A stretch of DNA of 64,000 bases from Gordonia sp. PDNC005 (GTDB taxonomy: Bacteria > Actinomycetota > Actinomycetes > Mycobacteriales > Mycobacteriaceae), in assembly GCF_016919385.1 (NCBI RefSeq), contig NZ_CP070351.1, positions 2,728,001 through 2,792,000 of the forward strand. Reading direction: 5' to 3'. The translations under genes and the position numbers were made by a program. The notes below the pieces were generated by a model that saw only the letters and a list, made by a program, of their open reading frames with translations, searched no databases and had not been told where the DNA came from. Below are positions 20,378 to 29,747 of this stretch, piece after piece (position 1 is the stretch's first letter; every line of letters starts with the position of its first letter).

Positions 20378-20740
20378 GGCAGGCGGTACCGCGAGATAGT
20401 GCTCCTGCTGGCATACTCCGGCCTCCGGTGGGGCGAGATGGCCGCGCTCCGCCCGATGGACATCAGCGTCGAGACCGGGCGCATCGAAATCGTCCGGTCC
20501 GCGAGCAAGCGGGACGGCGGCTATGACTACGTGGCCCTGATCCCCACCACCGACTTCCCGGTCATCTCACCGCACATGCTCCGACACACGGCGGCGAGCC
20601 TCGTGACCGCCTCCGGGGCCGTGGTCAACGTCCAGAGGCCGCTCGGCACAAGAGCACCGCGATGACACTCGACCACTACGGGCACCTCTACGAGACCGAC
20701 CTGGACGATGTGGCCGAACGTCTCGCAAGGTTTACTGTGC
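20378..20740 (+). pseudogene. degenerate tyrosine recombinase (phage-type integrase)
   Basis: Only the C-terminal catalytic parts remain. A-Y-S-G-L-R-W-G-E carries the first catalytic Arg (codon 20426-20428), and S-P-H-M-L-R-H-T-A carries the His-x-x-Arg-His box. The two are separated by only about 45 residues, so the central part is deleted. The nucleophile segment D-H-Y-G-H-L-Y (Tyr codon 20677-20679) lies in another frame, so there is also a frameshift near 20640-20670. The N-terminal arm-binding domain is absent. It points at the 3' end of ssrA, a common integration target, and explains the HEPN gene as cargo. The gap 20241-20377 holds nothing recognisable. Confidence 0.75.
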
Positions 20741-20784
20741 CCAAACCGTGCCCACGGAGCCCGATGCGCCCACGATCAGACAAT

Positions 20785-20826
20785 AAAAAAAGCCCCTCAC
20801 CTGCGTAAACAGGCAAGGGGCCTTCC
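20785..20826 (-). terminator. intrinsic terminator of ssrA
   Basis: On the minus strand, a GGCCCCTTGCCTG arm pairs with CAGGTGAGGGGC and is followed by seven T residues. It starts just after the tmRNA 3' end. Confidence 0.85.
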
Positions 20827-20827
20827 G

Positions 20828-21197
20828 TGGAGCCGCCGGGAATTGAACCCGGGTCCTCCGTCACGTCAATGGGGCTTCTCCGTGTGCAGTCCGCTATGTC
20901 TCTACTTGGATCTCCCGGTCTCACGAACAAGCCGGGATGACGATCCCAGTCGCTGTTTGTTGTCCTGTCGCCGTCCGCGACCGGCGACGACAGTGAGTTC
21001 CCTAGCTGATGCCGGCATCCGGTTCCGGGAACTTAGAACCGGGCCGACAGACTAGCCTCGTTGATCAAGCAGCGAGTGCGTAGTCGCGCTGATTGGAATC
21101 GGCGCTTAATTGGTTGCTGCGACGCTTACGGTGGTCTCTAGCCTGCACCGACACGCTTCCCCCACCTCGATGCACGTAGTCGAAACCGATCGGCCCC
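20828..21197 (-). ncRNA. ssrA: transfer-messenger RNA (tmRNA)
   Basis: About 370 nt on the minus strand. The 5' end GGGGCCGATCGGTTTCGACT and the 3' end with T loop GGTTCAATTCC and acceptor CGGCTCC-A form the tRNA-like domain, with G1-G7 pairing and an Ala-type G-U at position 3. The tag frame runs from GCC at 21103 to TGA at 21065 and encodes ADSNQRDYALAA, one residue different from the mycobacterial tag as I recall it (His to Asn). It rescues stalled ribosomes together with SmpB, whose gene is 1.9 kb upstream on the same strand. CCA is not encoded. Confidence 0.95.
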
Positions 21198-21323
21198 TAG
21201 GTGGTGTCCCCCGTTTCCGGCGGACATCTAATGATAACCAACCTGCCGCGAAGAATCATCCCGTTATTCTCCGGACGTGGTGTCACAGTCGCTTCCCGCT
21301 GAGATCTGAGTAACGTCAGGCGA

Positions 21324-23069
21324 GTGACGAGTACCAGATCACTCTGTATCCGTACACTCAGTGCGCTCGCCGTCGTTGCGATCAGCACGACGGTGTGGCC
21401 GGCATCGGCGCATGCGCGTCCCGAGGCGGTCGACGTCCAGACGCTCCATTTCGACGCGGGCGGCGGGTGCGACATCGTCGGCGACCTGTACACACCGTCC
21501 TCAGCGACTGGTTCGACGCCGGCGCCGGCGATCCTGACGACCAACGGATTCGCCGGATCGAAGGACGACCTGAAAGGCTCTGCGCTGATGTACGCCGAGC
21601 GCGGCTATGTGGTCCTGGCCTACTCCGGACTGGGATTCGGGGGATCCGGATGCCGCGTCACGCTCGACACCCCGTCGATCGACGGTAGAGCCGCGTCGAA
21701 GCTCATCAGCTATCTCGGCGGGTCGAGTGGAATCGCCTACCGCGACCGATCTCATCTGATTCCGGCCACTCCCGTCAGGAACGTCCGCCTCGACGACCGC
21801 GGTTCGGACGGTCGGCACCACGCGCACGATCCACGGGTCGGGATGATCGGCGGATCGTACGGTGGACAGATCCAGTTCGCGACCGCCTCGGTCGATCCGC
21901 GCCTGGACACGATCGTCCCGATGGCGACGTGGAACGACTTGTCGTACTCCGTCTTCCCGAACAGCGTCGGTCAGAGCCGAGGCGTCACGACCGCGACTCC
22001 CGGCGCCGCGAAGATCAACTGGGGCATGACCTTCGCCGCAGGCGGCATCGTCTCCGGCGTGACCGACCCCGGTGTCACTCCCGACCGGCTGACCGGTTGT
22101 CCGAACTTCCCACGCGAAGTGTGCGACGGGGTGGTTCAGGGGATCACATCCGGTGTCCCCGAACCGCGAGTTGTCGCGAGGCTCCGGGCCGGATCGGTTG
22201 CGCGATACCTCGATCGGGTCCGCATCCCGACTCTCCTCATCCAAGGACAGAAGGACACACTCTTCAACCTGAACGAATCACTCGCGACGTACCGCGGCCT
22301 GAGTGACAACGGGGTGCCGACCGGCCTCATCTGGTATTCCGGTGGTCATTCCGGTCCGGCCGCCCCCGGTGACTTCGACGAGAAACACCCCGATCCCGGC
22401 AGCCAATACGTCGCGCGGCGTCAACTCGACTGGATGGCCCACTATCTTGCGGGCACACCCGCGTCGACCGGACCGACGTTCGCATACTTCCGCGACTGGG
22501 TGCCGTATCGGGGCGACGCGGCTCCGGCGTACGCGGCATCGGCCGGAGTCGACCTCGATTCCGTCGTCACCTACCCGTTCGTCAACCGGGCGGCGCATTT
22601 CACCACGCCGCCTTTCGGGCTGCCGACCAGCGGCGACTCTCCCGACGGTCTCAAGTTGATCACCGCGCCCGGTCAGGACGTCCCGGGCACGTTCGTGCAC
22701 TGGGACTCGGCTCCCCTTCGTGGATCCACCGATGTCGTCGGCTCGCCGACCGTCAAGCTCCGGCTGCGGACCAACGTCCGGCCGTTCGCGCCCGTGACAG
22801 ACCGGCTGGTCGTCTTCGTGCGCATCCAGGACGTCGCACCGTCGGGGCGGGTGACAACCGTCGGCGACCAGGTCGCGCCGGCGAGGATCGCAGACCCCAC
22901 CCGCCCGGTGACGATCACCGTTCCAGCCTTCGTCCACCGATTCGACCGTGGACACCGCATTCGAGTCCTGGTGTCCGGGGGGTCGACGAATTACCGTGGC
23001 GGCTCCGTTCCGGCGCCGGTGACGATCACCCCCGGAGGACAGCAGACGGTGACCCTGCCCATCCGTTGA
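21324..23069 (+). CDS. secreted CocE/NonD-type (S15 family) hydrolase
   Basis: 581 residues with an N-terminal signal peptide ending near P-A-S-A-H-A. The alpha/beta-hydrolase core has nucleophile G-G-S-Y-G-G-Q, and the C-terminal third is the beta-sandwich of X-Pro dipeptidyl-peptidase/cocaine-esterase proteins (V-G-S-P-T-V-K-L-R-L, then R-I-R-V-L-V-S-G-G). It is probably an exported acyl-peptide or ester hydrolase. The GTG start is preceded by TAACGT at 21311-21316 seven bases away (leaderless). The gene separates ssrA from smpB and reads opposite to both. The gap 21198-21323 should hold the ssrA promoter. Confidence 0.87.
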   Translation: MTSTRSLCIRTLSALAVVAISTTVWPASAHARPEAVDVQTLHFDAGGGCDIVGDLYTPSSATGSTPAPAILTTNGFAGSKDDLKGSALMYAERGYVVLAYSGLGFGGSGCRVTLDTPSIDGRAASKLISYLGGSSGIAYRDRSHLIPATPVRNVRLDDRGSDGRHHAHDPRVGMIGGSYGGQIQFATASVDPRLDTIVPMATWNDLSYSVFPNSVGQSRGVTTATPGAAKINWGMTFAAGGIVSGVTDPGVTPDRLTGCPNFPREVCDGVVQGITSGVPEPRVVARLRAGSVARYLDRVRIPTLLIQGQKDTLFNLNESLATYRGLSDNGVPTGLIWYSGGHSGPAAPGDFDEKHPDPGSQYVARRQLDWMAHYLAGTPASTGPTFAYFRDWVPYRGDAAPAYAASAGVDLDSVVTYPFVNRAAHFTTPPFGLPTSGDSPDGLKLITAPGQDVPGTFVHWDSAPLRGSTDVVGSPTVKLRLRTNVRPFAPVTDRLVVFVRIQDVAPSGRVTTVGDQVAPARIADPTRPVTITVPAFVHRFDRGHRIRVLVSGGSTNYRGGSVPAPVTITPGGQQTVTLPIR

Positions 23070-23092
23070 CGACTTCCGCGCCGGAAGTCGTC
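23068..23092. terminator. bidirectional hairpin between convergent genes
   Basis: An 11-bp perfect stem (GACGACTTCCG / CGGAAGTCGTC) with a 3-base loop overlaps the stop of the S15 hydrolase gene and ends 2 bases before the smpB stop. There is no T run; it is a short tight hairpin. Confidence 0.6.
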
Positions 23093-23093
23093 C

Positions 23094-23567
23094 TCACATG
23101 CCCTTCACGCGGCGGCCGATGGTCCGCTCGACTTCACGCTTGGCGGTCCGCTCGGCGATGTCGCGACGCTTGTCGTGCGCCTGCTTACCGCGCGCGAGCG
23201 CGAGTTCGAGCTTGGCGTGACCGTCGGAGAAGTACATCTGCAGCGGGACCAGCGTCAGGTTGCCGTCGCGGATCTTGCCGATCAGGTTGTCGATCTCCTG
23301 GCGGTGGAGCAGCAGCTTCCGCTTGCGGCGCGGTGCGTGGTTGGTCCACGTGCCGCTGCCGTACTCGGCGATGTGCAGACCGTTGATCCACACCTCACCG
23401 TCGTCGATGGTCGCGAACGCGTCGACGAGGGATGCCTTGCCCTCGCGCAGCGCCTTCACCTCGGTGCCCTGCAGCACCATGCCGGCCTCGTACGTGTCCA
23501 GGATGGTGTACAAGTGCCGAGCTTTGCGGTTGGTCGCCACCACCGCTTTGCCCTTCTCTCTAGGCAC
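23094..23567 (-). CDS. smpB: SsrA-binding protein SmpB
   Basis: 157 residues, normal length. [29 protein letters not shown] is the family's opening, and the oligonucleotide-binding barrel and the basic tail ([14 protein letters not shown]) are present. It binds tmRNA and delivers it to stalled ribosomes. The start is GTG at 23567, set by a near-perfect AGGAGGTGA ribosome site. It follows ftsX by 24 bases. Confidence 0.97.
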   Translation of the reverse strand: MPREKGKAVVATNRKARHLYTILDTYEAGMVLQGTEVKALREGKASLVDAFATIDDGEVWINGLHIAEYGSGTWTNHAPRRKRKLLLHRQEIDNLIGKIRDGNLTLVPLQMYFSDGHAKLELALARGKQAHDKRRDIAERTAKREVERTIGRRVKGM

Positions 23568-23591
23568 GATTCACCTCCTGATCCCTCGTGT

Positions 23592-24497
23592 TCATTCTCG
23601 GACGTAGACGCGCAGCGTGCCGTAGGCGGTCAGACCCGCCAGCAGGATGCCGGACAGGACGAGCCACGGAGAGACGAACCAGACGTCGGCCGTCGTGATG
23701 CGCGCCAAGATGTTCACACCGTAGAGGTCTTCGAGCGCTTTGTCGAAGAAGAATATCTTCGCGAGGAACAGACCACCGATCGCGAGAACCGCGCCGACCA
23801 CCGCGGCGACAACCGCTTCCAGCAGGAAGGGCAGCTGCGTGTACCAACGGGTGGCACCGACGAGCCGCATGATCGACACTTCCGTCTTGCGCGTGTACGC
23901 CGCTATCTGAACCGTGTTGACGATCAGCAGTATCGCGGCGACGGCGAGGACCGCGGCGATCGCGAACGCCGCATTCCGCGCGCCGTCGAGCACGCTGAAG
24001 ATGCGTTTCACGAGATCACGTTGATCGAGGACGCCGTCGACGCCCTCGGCTCGCGAGAACTTGTCGAGGACGTCGCCGAACCGGCTCGGATCGTCCATTC
24101 GCACACGGAGCGCACCCTGGTACGCGTCCTTCCGGATGAAGTCCGCGAGCTCGGGCGAATCCTTCTCCCACGCGGCCTTCGCGGTGCGGAACGCCTGATC
24201 CTGGCTGATGAACGTCACCGAACCGACACCCGGCTCGGCCTCCAGGTCCGTCCGGAGGGTTGTGCACGGCGCGGACAGGCAGTTCGGGTCGGCCTTGGTG
24301 ACGGCGTCGTTGATGAAGAACTGCATCTCCACCCGGTCGAGGAAGATCTTCTGGCTCTTGTCGGCCATCTGGATCACCAGCATTCCGCCGCCGAGCATGC
24401 CGAGGGTGATCGCCGTGGTCAGAACCATGGCGACGGTCATGGTGATGTTCCGGCGAAGTCCGTTGAGGACCTCGCGGATGATGAAGTTCACGCGCAT
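23592..24497 (-). CDS. ftsX: cell division protein FtsX
   Basis: 301 residues. One transmembrane helix near residues 20-45, a large extracytoplasmic domain, and three C-terminal helices (about 170-200, 225-250 and 270-295) form the FtsX/MacB permease-like fold. It forms the FtsEX complex, which activates peptidoglycan hydrolases at the division site in response to ATP cycles. Its ATG lies 32 bases after the ftsE stop, and smpB follows. Confidence 0.95.
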   Translation of the reverse strand: MRVNFIIREVLNGLRRNITMTVAMVLTTAITLGMLGGGMLVIQMADKSQKIFLDRVEMQFFINDAVTKADPNCLSAPCTTLRTDLEAEPGVGSVTFISQDQAFRTAKAAWEKDSPELADFIRKDAYQGALRVRMDDPSRFGDVLDKFSRAEGVDGVLDQRDLVKRIFSVLDGARNAAFAIAAVLAVAAILLIVNTVQIAAYTRKTEVSIMRLVGATRWYTQLPFLLEAVVAAVVGAVLAIGGLFLAKIFFFDKALEDLYGVNILARITTADVWFVSPWLVLSGILLAGLTAYGTLRVYVRE

Positions 24498-24529
24498 GAG
24501 GTGCTTGTCTCTCCTGTCTACGGCCCGGC

Positions 24530-25216
24530 TCAGCCGATGCCGTACACGCCGTAGTCGTCGTTGCGGACAAGGGAACCGTTGTTGAACTCGACGACGCGAC
24601 GGCGCATCGAGTCGACGATGTGCCGGTCGTGCGTGGCCATCACCACTGTTGTGCCGCCCCTGTTCACCCGATCCAGGACGTCGACGATCTCCTCACTGGT
24701 CTCGGGGTCCAAGTTGCCGGTCGGCTCGTCGGCCAACAGCAACGCCGGACGGTTGACGATGGCGCGGGCGATCGCCACCCGCTGCATCTCGCCTCCGGAG
24801 AGCTCCTGCGGCATGCGGTTCGCCTTGCCCGCGAGCCCCACGTACTCGAGCGTCTCCGGCACCGCCTCGCGGATCGTCGACGCCGGTTTGCCGATCACTT
24901 CGAGCGCAAACGCGACGTTGTCGGCAACGGTCTTCTGCTGGAGGAGACGGAAGTCCTGGAACACGCATCCGATCGACTGGCGCAGTTTGGGAACCTGACG
25001 TCCCTTGAGCTTGTTGACGTGGAAGTCGCCGACCCAGGTGTCGCCTGACGTCTGCCGGTCCTCTTTGAGGAGCAGGCGGAAGAACGTCGACTTGCCCGAG
25101 CCGGACGGGCCGATCAGAAACGCGAACTCGCCCTTGTCGATCTCGAGCGTCAAGTCCGAGAGCGCGGGCCGGGTCGACTTCGCGTATTGCATCGTCACAT
25201 TCGACAGCTTGATCAC
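24530..25216 (-). CDS. ftsE: cell division ATP-binding protein FtsE
   Basis: 228 residues from GTG at 25216, where the FtsE homology starts (I-K-L-S-N-V). Walker A G36-P-S-G-S-G-K-S-T, signature L-S-G-G-E-M-Q-R-V, Walker [13 protein letters not shown] and switch histidine A-T-H-D-R are all present. It powers FtsX. TACACT lies 8 bases before the GTG, suggesting a leaderless transcript starting here and running through ftsX and smpB. Confidence 0.96.
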   Translation of the reverse strand: MIKLSNVTMQYAKSTRPALSDLTLEIDKGEFAFLIGPSGSGKSTFFRLLLKEDRQTSGDTWVGDFHVNKLKGRQVPKLRQSIGCVFQDFRLLQQKTVADNVAFALEVIGKPASTIREAVPETLEYVGLAGKANRMPQELSGGEMQRVAIARAIVNRPALLLADEPTGNLDPETSEEIVDVLDRVNRGGTTVVMATHDRHIVDSMRRRVVEFNNGSLVRNDDYGVYGIG

Positions 25217-25245
25217 GCTGACCAAGTGTACTGATGATGCTCCGG

Positions 25246-25689
25246 TCAGCGGCCGGTGCTGGTCTCCGGCGTCGCCGTGTCGGTATCGCGGTCGGTTGTC
25301 GGAGTGGTGCTGAGGCGGGTCTCGGCGGGCGCCGAGCGGCGAGGGTTCGCGGGCTCGTCCGTCGTCGACGTGTCGGTCGGCTCCATGGAGTCCTCGGTGG
25401 TCGTCGGCGTCGACTCCTCCGTCGACGTCGGAACCTCGGTCCGCGTGGGCTCGGGGGTCTGCGTCTGTTCGGTCTGCGTGACCGGAGCGGTCTTGTCCTC
25501 GGGCGGGAAGTAATGCCCGGACGAGAACCCGTAGAAGGCGAGCAGCCCGAGCCACACGACGCACAGCACAAGGGTGGTCGTCCGCACCCGCGTGTGATAG
25601 ACGTGCCGCATCCGATACGCGAGCTGCTGCAGGCGAGTCTGCGGCTCGACGGGAAGCGGGTTGCGCCCGCTCGGTGTCGGGTCGATCAT
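25246..25689 (-). CDS. single-pass membrane protein with Thr/Pro/Glu-rich exported tail
   Basis: 147 residues. A short cytoplasmic part rich in arginine, one transmembrane helix ([18 protein letters not shown], about residues 38-55) and an external low-complexity tail full of Thr, Pro, Glu and Asp. The tail may be a glycosylated spacer through the cell wall. Its ATG overlaps the MscS gene's stop (ATGA), so the two are translationally coupled. Related Pro/Thr-rich proteins occur at this place in mycobacteria (from memory Rv3103c). No function is known. Confidence 0.75.
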   Translation of the reverse strand: MIDPTPSGRNPLPVEPQTRLQQLAYRMRHVYHTRVRTTTLVLCVVWLGLLAFYGFSSGHYFPPEDKTAPVTQTEQTQTPEPTRTEVPTSTEESTPTTTEDSMEPTDTSTTDEPANPRRSAPAETRLSTTPTTDRDTDTATPETSTGR

Positions 25690-26603
25690 TCTGCGCTCCC
25701 CTCGGTCAGGTCGTTCGATGCCGTGGCCTCGGCGGACGTGGCGTCGACGCCGTGCTGCCAGAGCCCGAACACGATCTCCGACCGCAATGCTCGACCGACA
25801 CCGAACTGCTGCCCCGGCAACGTGCGGGCGACGATGCGGACGGTCAGGGAGTCGAGTTCGAGATTGATCACGCCGAGCGGTGTGGGTTCGTCCAGCAGCA
25901 GGCGATGCCATTTCGGGTCGGCGTAGAACCGTCGGCCGACCTCGCGGAGAGTGTCGTTGACAACGTTGATGTCGGTGTCGGCGGGCACGGGGACGTCGAC
26001 GACGGCTCGCGCCCAGTCCTTCGACAGGTTCGTCGATTTGATCATCTGGCCGTTGGGGACGGTGATCAGCTCACCGTCCGAACTGCGCAGCCGAGTTGCG
26101 CGGAGGGTCACGTCTTCGACGGTGCCTTCGGCTTCGCTGCCGGACACCGACAGTTTCACGACGTCGCCGTACCCGTACTGGTGCTCGGCGATGATGAAGA
26201 ATCCCGCCAACACGTCCTGGACAATGCGCTGCGCGCCGAAACCCAGTGCCGCGCCGAGCACGGCGCTCAACCCGACGAGGCTCGAGGTGGTGACCCACGA
26301 CGAGAGCAGCCGCAGTCCCACCACCACGACGACGATCGCGATGAGAGTCCACGCCACGACGTCGACGAGAGCACGGCGATGCTTCATGTCCTCGGACTGG
26401 ACGATGTCGTCGCTGTTCTCGAAACGCGTCACCGTGCGTTGGGAGTACTTGTCGGCGGCCCAGCGGATGCAGCGGACCACCAGCATCGCTCCGACGATCC
26501 ACAGCAGGATGCTGACGAAGTCGACGGCCAGCCACCGTTCCCAGTCACGCATCCACGACGGGAGCCCGATGGTGTCGACGAGATATGAGACCTGCGGCGT
26601 CAT
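25686..26603 (-). CDS. MscS-family mechanosensitive ion channel
   Basis: 305 residues. Three transmembrane helices occur in the first 150 residues. The third, pore-lining one is the Gly/Ala-rich [16 protein letters not shown] segment, followed by the MscS beta domain (Y-G-Y-G-D-V-V-K-L, then V-P-N-G-Q-M-I-K). It opens on membrane tension to release solutes in hypo-osmotic shock. It starts 9 bases after the prfB stop and overlaps the next gene, so it belongs to the prfB-side operon. Confidence 0.92.
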   Translation of the reverse strand: MTPQVSYLVDTIGLPSWMRDWERWLAVDFVSILLWIVGAMLVVRCIRWAADKYSQRTVTRFENSDDIVQSEDMKHRRALVDVVAWTLIAIVVVVVGLRLLSSWVTTSSLVGLSAVLGAALGFGAQRIVQDVLAGFFIIAEHQYGYGDVVKLSVSGSEAEGTVEDVTLRATRLRSSDGELITVPNGQMIKSTNLSKDWARAVVDVPVPADTDINVVNDTLREVGRRFYADPKWHRLLLDEPTPLGVINLELDSLTVRIVARTLPGQQFGVGRALRSEIVFGLWQHGVDATSAEATASNDLTEGSAE

Positions 26604-26612
26604 GGGCGACCC

Positions 26613-27725
26613 CTACGCGTTCTCGTCCATCCGCCAGCGGATGCCCGCTTCGATGAAGCGGTCCAGGTCACCGTCGAGGATGGCGCTCGGGTTGTTGCTC
26701 TCCACGTTGGTCCGCAGATCCTTGACCATCTGGTACGGCTGCAGGACGTACGAGCGCATCTGGTTACCCCAGCTGGCGCCGGTGTCGCTCTTGAGCGCGT
26801 CCATCTGGGCGCGTTCTTCGAGTCGCTTGCGTTCGAGGAGCTTGGCCTGCAGAACGCGCATCGCAGCGGCCTTGTTCTGCAGCTGGCTCTTCTCGTTCTG
26901 ACAGGTCACGACGATGCCCGTCGGCACGTGAGTCAGGCGCACCGCCGAGTCTGTCGTGTTGACCGACTGCCCGCCGGGGCCCGACGAGCGGTAGACGTCG
27001 ACGCGCAGATCGTTCTCGTCGATGTCGATATGGTCTGTGGTCTCGACGACCGGCAGCACCTCGACCTCGGCGAACGACGTCTGGCGTCGGCCCTGGTTGT
27101 CGAAGGGGCTGATGCGGACCAGACGGTGGGTGCCCTGCTCGACCGAGAGGGTTCCGTACATGTACGGCGCCTTGATCGCGAAGGTCGCCGACTTGAGCCC
27201 GGCTTCTTCGGCGTACGACGTGTCGTACACCTCGACCGAGTGGCCGTGCTGCTCGGCCCAACGGATGTACATGCGCATGAGCATCTGCGCCCAGTCGGCG
27301 GCGTCGACGCCGCCCGCACCGGACCGGATGTTGACGAGCGCCTCGCGCGGGTCGTACTCCCCGGCGAGCATGGTCTTCACTTCCATCGCCGCGATGTCGC
27401 GACGCAGGTCTGCGCGCTCGGCGTCGGCGTCGGCGATCGCGGCGGCCTGGTCGTCGCCCTCTTCGGCTTCGGCGAGCTCATACAGGACCGGCAGATCGTC
27501 GAGTCGTGAGCGGAGTTCGGTGACGCGCCGCAACTCGCTCTGAGCGTGCGACAACTCGCTGGTCACCTTCTGCGCGTGATCCTGGTTGTTCCACAGGTCC
27601 GGATCGGACGCCTGCATCTCCAACTCGTCGATACGGCGGCGGAGTTCGTCGAGATCCACCACTTTCTCGACCGTGGTCAAGGTGGCGTCAAGCGATTCGA
27701 GGTCGGCAGAGGCTTCGGGATGCAC
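26613..27725 (-). CDS. prfB: peptide chain release factor 2
   Basis: 370 residues. It has the codon-recognition S-P-F motif of RF2 in R-I-S-P-F-D and the peptidyl-hydrolysis G-G-Q in [13 protein letters not shown]. It ends translation at UAA and UGA. The reading frame is continuous, so there is no programmed +1 frameshift, unlike E. coli prfB. The GTG start has TAGGCT six bases upstream (leaderless). Confidence 0.97.
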   Translation of the reverse strand: MHPEASADLESLDATLTTVEKVVDLDELRRRIDELEMQASDPDLWNNQDHAQKVTSELSHAQSELRRVTELRSRLDDLPVLYELAEAEEGDDQAAAIADADAERADLRRDIAAMEVKTMLAGEYDPREALVNIRSGAGGVDAADWAQMLMRMYIRWAEQHGHSVEVYDTSYAEEAGLKSATFAIKAPYMYGTLSVEQGTHRLVRISPFDNQGRRQTSFAEVEVLPVVETTDHIDIDENDLRVDVYRSSGPGGQSVNTTDSAVRLTHVPTGIVVTCQNEKSQLQNKAAAMRVLQAKLLERKRLEERAQMDALKSDTGASWGNQMRSYVLQPYQMVKDLRTNVESNNPSAILDGDLDRFIEAGIRWRMDENA

Positions 27726-27729
27726 CCGG

Positions 27730-28098
27730 TCAGCCTACCGAGTCGGAGAGGGTCCCGAAACGCCAGGTGGATTCCTCTTTACCCGGCTTGTAGACGACGG
27801 GCCGATCTTCACCCGGCCTCGGCTCGACCGCTCCGGACGGCAGGACCACGCGCCCGTACACTTCGACCCCCGGCGCGTCCGGCCCGATGATCGTGCCGGC
27901 GATGGTGCAGGTTCGGGCGCCGTTCCGATCCATTGCGCCGCTGGCGGAGCTTGTGATCGTCATCGTGCCGTCGACGTATCCGCGGCCTGCCGACGCCATG
28001 CCGAATCCACCCGCCGGACCGTTTCCACGTGACACTTTCAGCAGGATCACACTCACGATCAACAGCGCGGTGAACAGGACGAGTATCCACGACGGCAT
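27730..28098 (-). CDS. small membrane protein of unknown function
   Basis: 122 residues from the ATG at 28098, chosen because TAGGGT lies 7 bases upstream and the protein then opens directly with a transmembrane helix ([17 protein letters not shown]). The remainder is a soluble, probably extracytoplasmic domain with a [10 protein letters not shown] segment. Its stop is 4 bases before the prfB start, so the two may be one unit. I recognise no family. Confidence 0.65.
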   Translation of the reverse strand: MPSWILVLFTALLIVSVILLKVSRGNGPAGGFGMASAGRGYVDGTMTITSSASGAMDRNGARTCTIAGTIIGPDAPGVEVYGRVVLPSGAVEPRPGEDRPVVYKPGKEESTWRFGTLSDSVG

Positions 28099-28149
28099 GC
28101 GCTCAACCCTACCGTCGCGACACGCATCGTTTGTCGGTAGCGTGACCGC

Positions 28150-28947
28150 GTGGCCATTGACTCCGCCGGTTCCGAACACGCGTCCGATCTCGCGCTCGCC
28201 CTCGAGCTGGCGACGGCCGCGGACGCGCTCACCTCTGCCCGTTTCGGTGCACTCGACCTCCAGGTCGATTCGAAGCCGGACCTGACGCCGGTGTCCGACG
28301 CCGACCTCGCCTGTGAACGACTACTCCGCGACCGCCTCCAGCAGGCCCGCCCCGACGACGCCGTACTCGGAGAGGAGTTCGGCGGCGACCAGGTCCTGAC
28401 AGGTCGCCAGTGGGTGATCGACCCGATCGACGGCACCAAGAACTTCGTACGCGGAGTCCCGGTGTGGTCGACGCTGATCGCGCTGCTCGTCGACGGCGTT
28501 CCCGTTGTGGGTGTGGTCAGCGCGCCCGCACTGAACCGCCGCTGGTGGGCGTCGGACGGTGCGGGTGCGTTCACCTCCCACGACGGGGTCGAGCGCTCGA
28601 TCAGCGTCTCGAAGGTCGGCGACCTCGCGTCGTCGTCGCTGGCGTTCTCGAGTCTCTCCGGCTGGAAGGACCTCGGAATCCGAGATGAGTTCATCGACCT
28701 CACCGACCGCGTGTGGCGGGTTCGCGGGTATGGCGACTTCTTCAACTACTGCCTCGTCGCCGAGGGTTCAGTGGACGTGACCGCCGAACCCGAGGTGTCC
28801 CTGTGGGACCTCGCTCCCCTCGACATCCTCGTCCGCGAGGCCGGCGGTCGGTTCACCGCCCTCGACGGCAGCGCCGGACCGGCGGGCGGCAGTGCCGTCG
28901 CGTCGAACGGACTGCTGCACGACGACGTCGTCTCCGCCCTGCGCTGA
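28150..28947 (+). CDS. hisN: inositol monophosphatase-family phosphatase, probable histidinol-phosphatase
   Basis: 265 residues. Metal-binding motifs of the IMPase family are clear: [18 protein letters not shown] and, near the C terminus, W-D-L-A-P-L-D. Actinobacterial relatives of this length act as HisN in histidine synthesis; a gene of this kind lies near fadE24/fadE23 in M. tuberculosis as I recall, as it does here, which supports the name. Inositol or other monophosphates remain possible substrates. Start GTG with TAGCGT six bases upstream (leaderless). Divergent from the small membrane protein gene by only 51 bases. Confidence 0.8.
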   Translation: MAIDSAGSEHASDLALALELATAADALTSARFGALDLQVDSKPDLTPVSDADLACERLLRDRLQQARPDDAVLGEEFGGDQVLTGRQWVIDPIDGTKNFVRGVPVWSTLIALLVDGVPVVGVVSAPALNRRWWASDGAGAFTSHDGVERSISVSKVGDLASSSLAFSSLSGWKDLGIRDEFIDLTDRVWRVRGYGDFFNYCLVAEGSVDVTAEPEVSLWDLAPLDILVREAGGRFTALDGSAGPAGGSAVASNGLLHDDVVSALR

Positions 28948-28949
28948 GC

Positions 28950-29609
28950 TCAGAGGTCGACGGCCTCTCCGACAGGGAGGATCCGGTATTCCGTGCCGTC
29001 GGGCGCCATCTCGGCGAGCCGCGCGTTGTGTACGGCACGACCGGCGTCGGACTGAACGGCCTGGTGGATGCCGAAAGCGATGCGGGGATGCACCGCCCGC
29101 AGGTAGTCGATCGGCTCGCTGATCTTGAGCCACGGCGCAGCGGCGGGCAACGCGAGGACGTCGATGCGCTCGAACGGGATGTACAGGCTGTCACCGGGAT
29201 GGCAGAACGCGCCAGGCCGACCGTCGACGTCGAGAACGTACGAGATGTTGTCGATCACGGGCAGCTCCGGATGGATCACGGCGTGCCGCCCTCCCGTGCC
29301 CCGCACGGTGAACGCTCCGACACTGAGGAGTTCACCGGGCGCGATGACCGACCACTGACCCGCGTCGCCGCGAGCGTTGAGCTGGGCCGCCGTCTGCGGG
29401 TCCGCGTACCGGACGGCGTCGGGGTTGGCCTCGACGAGTGCGGGCAAGCGCGCCGGATCGGCATGATCAGGATGCTGGTGGGTCACGAGAATCGCATCCA
29501 GCCCGGTCAGCGACTCGAAGCCGGTGGAGAAGTTCCCCGGGTCGAAGAGGACTCGCGTCCCGTTGTGCTCAACGAGGACACAGGAGTGTTCGAGGTGAGT
29601 GAACAGCAT
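28950..29609 (-). CDS. MBL-fold metal-dependent hydrolase (UlaG-like)
   Basis: 219 residues from the ATG at 29609, supported by TAGCGT 7 bases upstream. The metallo-beta-lactamase signature T-H-Q-H-P-D-H is near residue 58, with an opening L-F-D-P-G and later H-P-G-D-S-L and G-I-H-Q segments. It belongs to the L-ascorbate-6-phosphate lactonase/YtkL-like branch, general hydrolases of uncertain substrate. It is convergent with hisN, the stops 2 bases apart. Confidence 0.85.
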   Translation of the reverse strand: MLFTHLEHSCVLVEHNGTRVLFDPGNFSTGFESLTGLDAILVTHQHPDHADPARLPALVEANPDAVRYADPQTAAQLNARGDAGQWSVIAPGELLSVGAFTVRGTGGRHAVIHPELPVIDNISYVLDVDGRPGAFCHPGDSLYIPFERIDVLALPAAAPWLKISEPIDYLRAVHPRIAFGIHQAVQSDAGRAVHNARLAEMAPDGTEYRILPVGEAVDL

Positions 29610-29668
29610 GTTCTCGACGCTACTCGCCGTCGCCTGAGACGACTTCGCCATTGACGCGTGACAACTTT

Positions 29669-29710
29669 CTTACCGCAGAGTAAGGTCAGTTCTTACTACG
29701 GAGTAAGAAC
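29669..29710 (+). promoter_or_regulatory. tandem operator upstream of fadE24-fadE23
   Basis: Two palindromes with the same core, TTAC-N6-GTAA, lie 23 bp apart (centres 29676.5 and 29699.5). The second is extended to GTTCTTAC-N6-GTAAGAAC (29689-29710). They precede the fadE24 start by about 40 bases and are typical of a TetR-type dimer site. No regulator gene is adjacent. Confidence 0.65.
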
Positions 29711-29747
29711 TCCGCCGGTCCGTTCACTCGACACATCTGGTGAGGAT

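Noticed and set aside
20069..20665. An open frame of 198 codons read as one protein
   Set aside because: Its first half overlaps the HEPN gene; only the second half is integrase-like and it is frameshifted before the catalytic Tyr, so I list a pseudogene.
21198..21323. A precise ssrA promoter
   Set aside because: TATCAT and TAGATG-like boxes occur, but none has a -35 at proper spacing, so no coordinates are given.
26613..27725. Programmed frameshift in prfB
   Set aside because: The frame is continuous from GTG to stop with no internal UGA.
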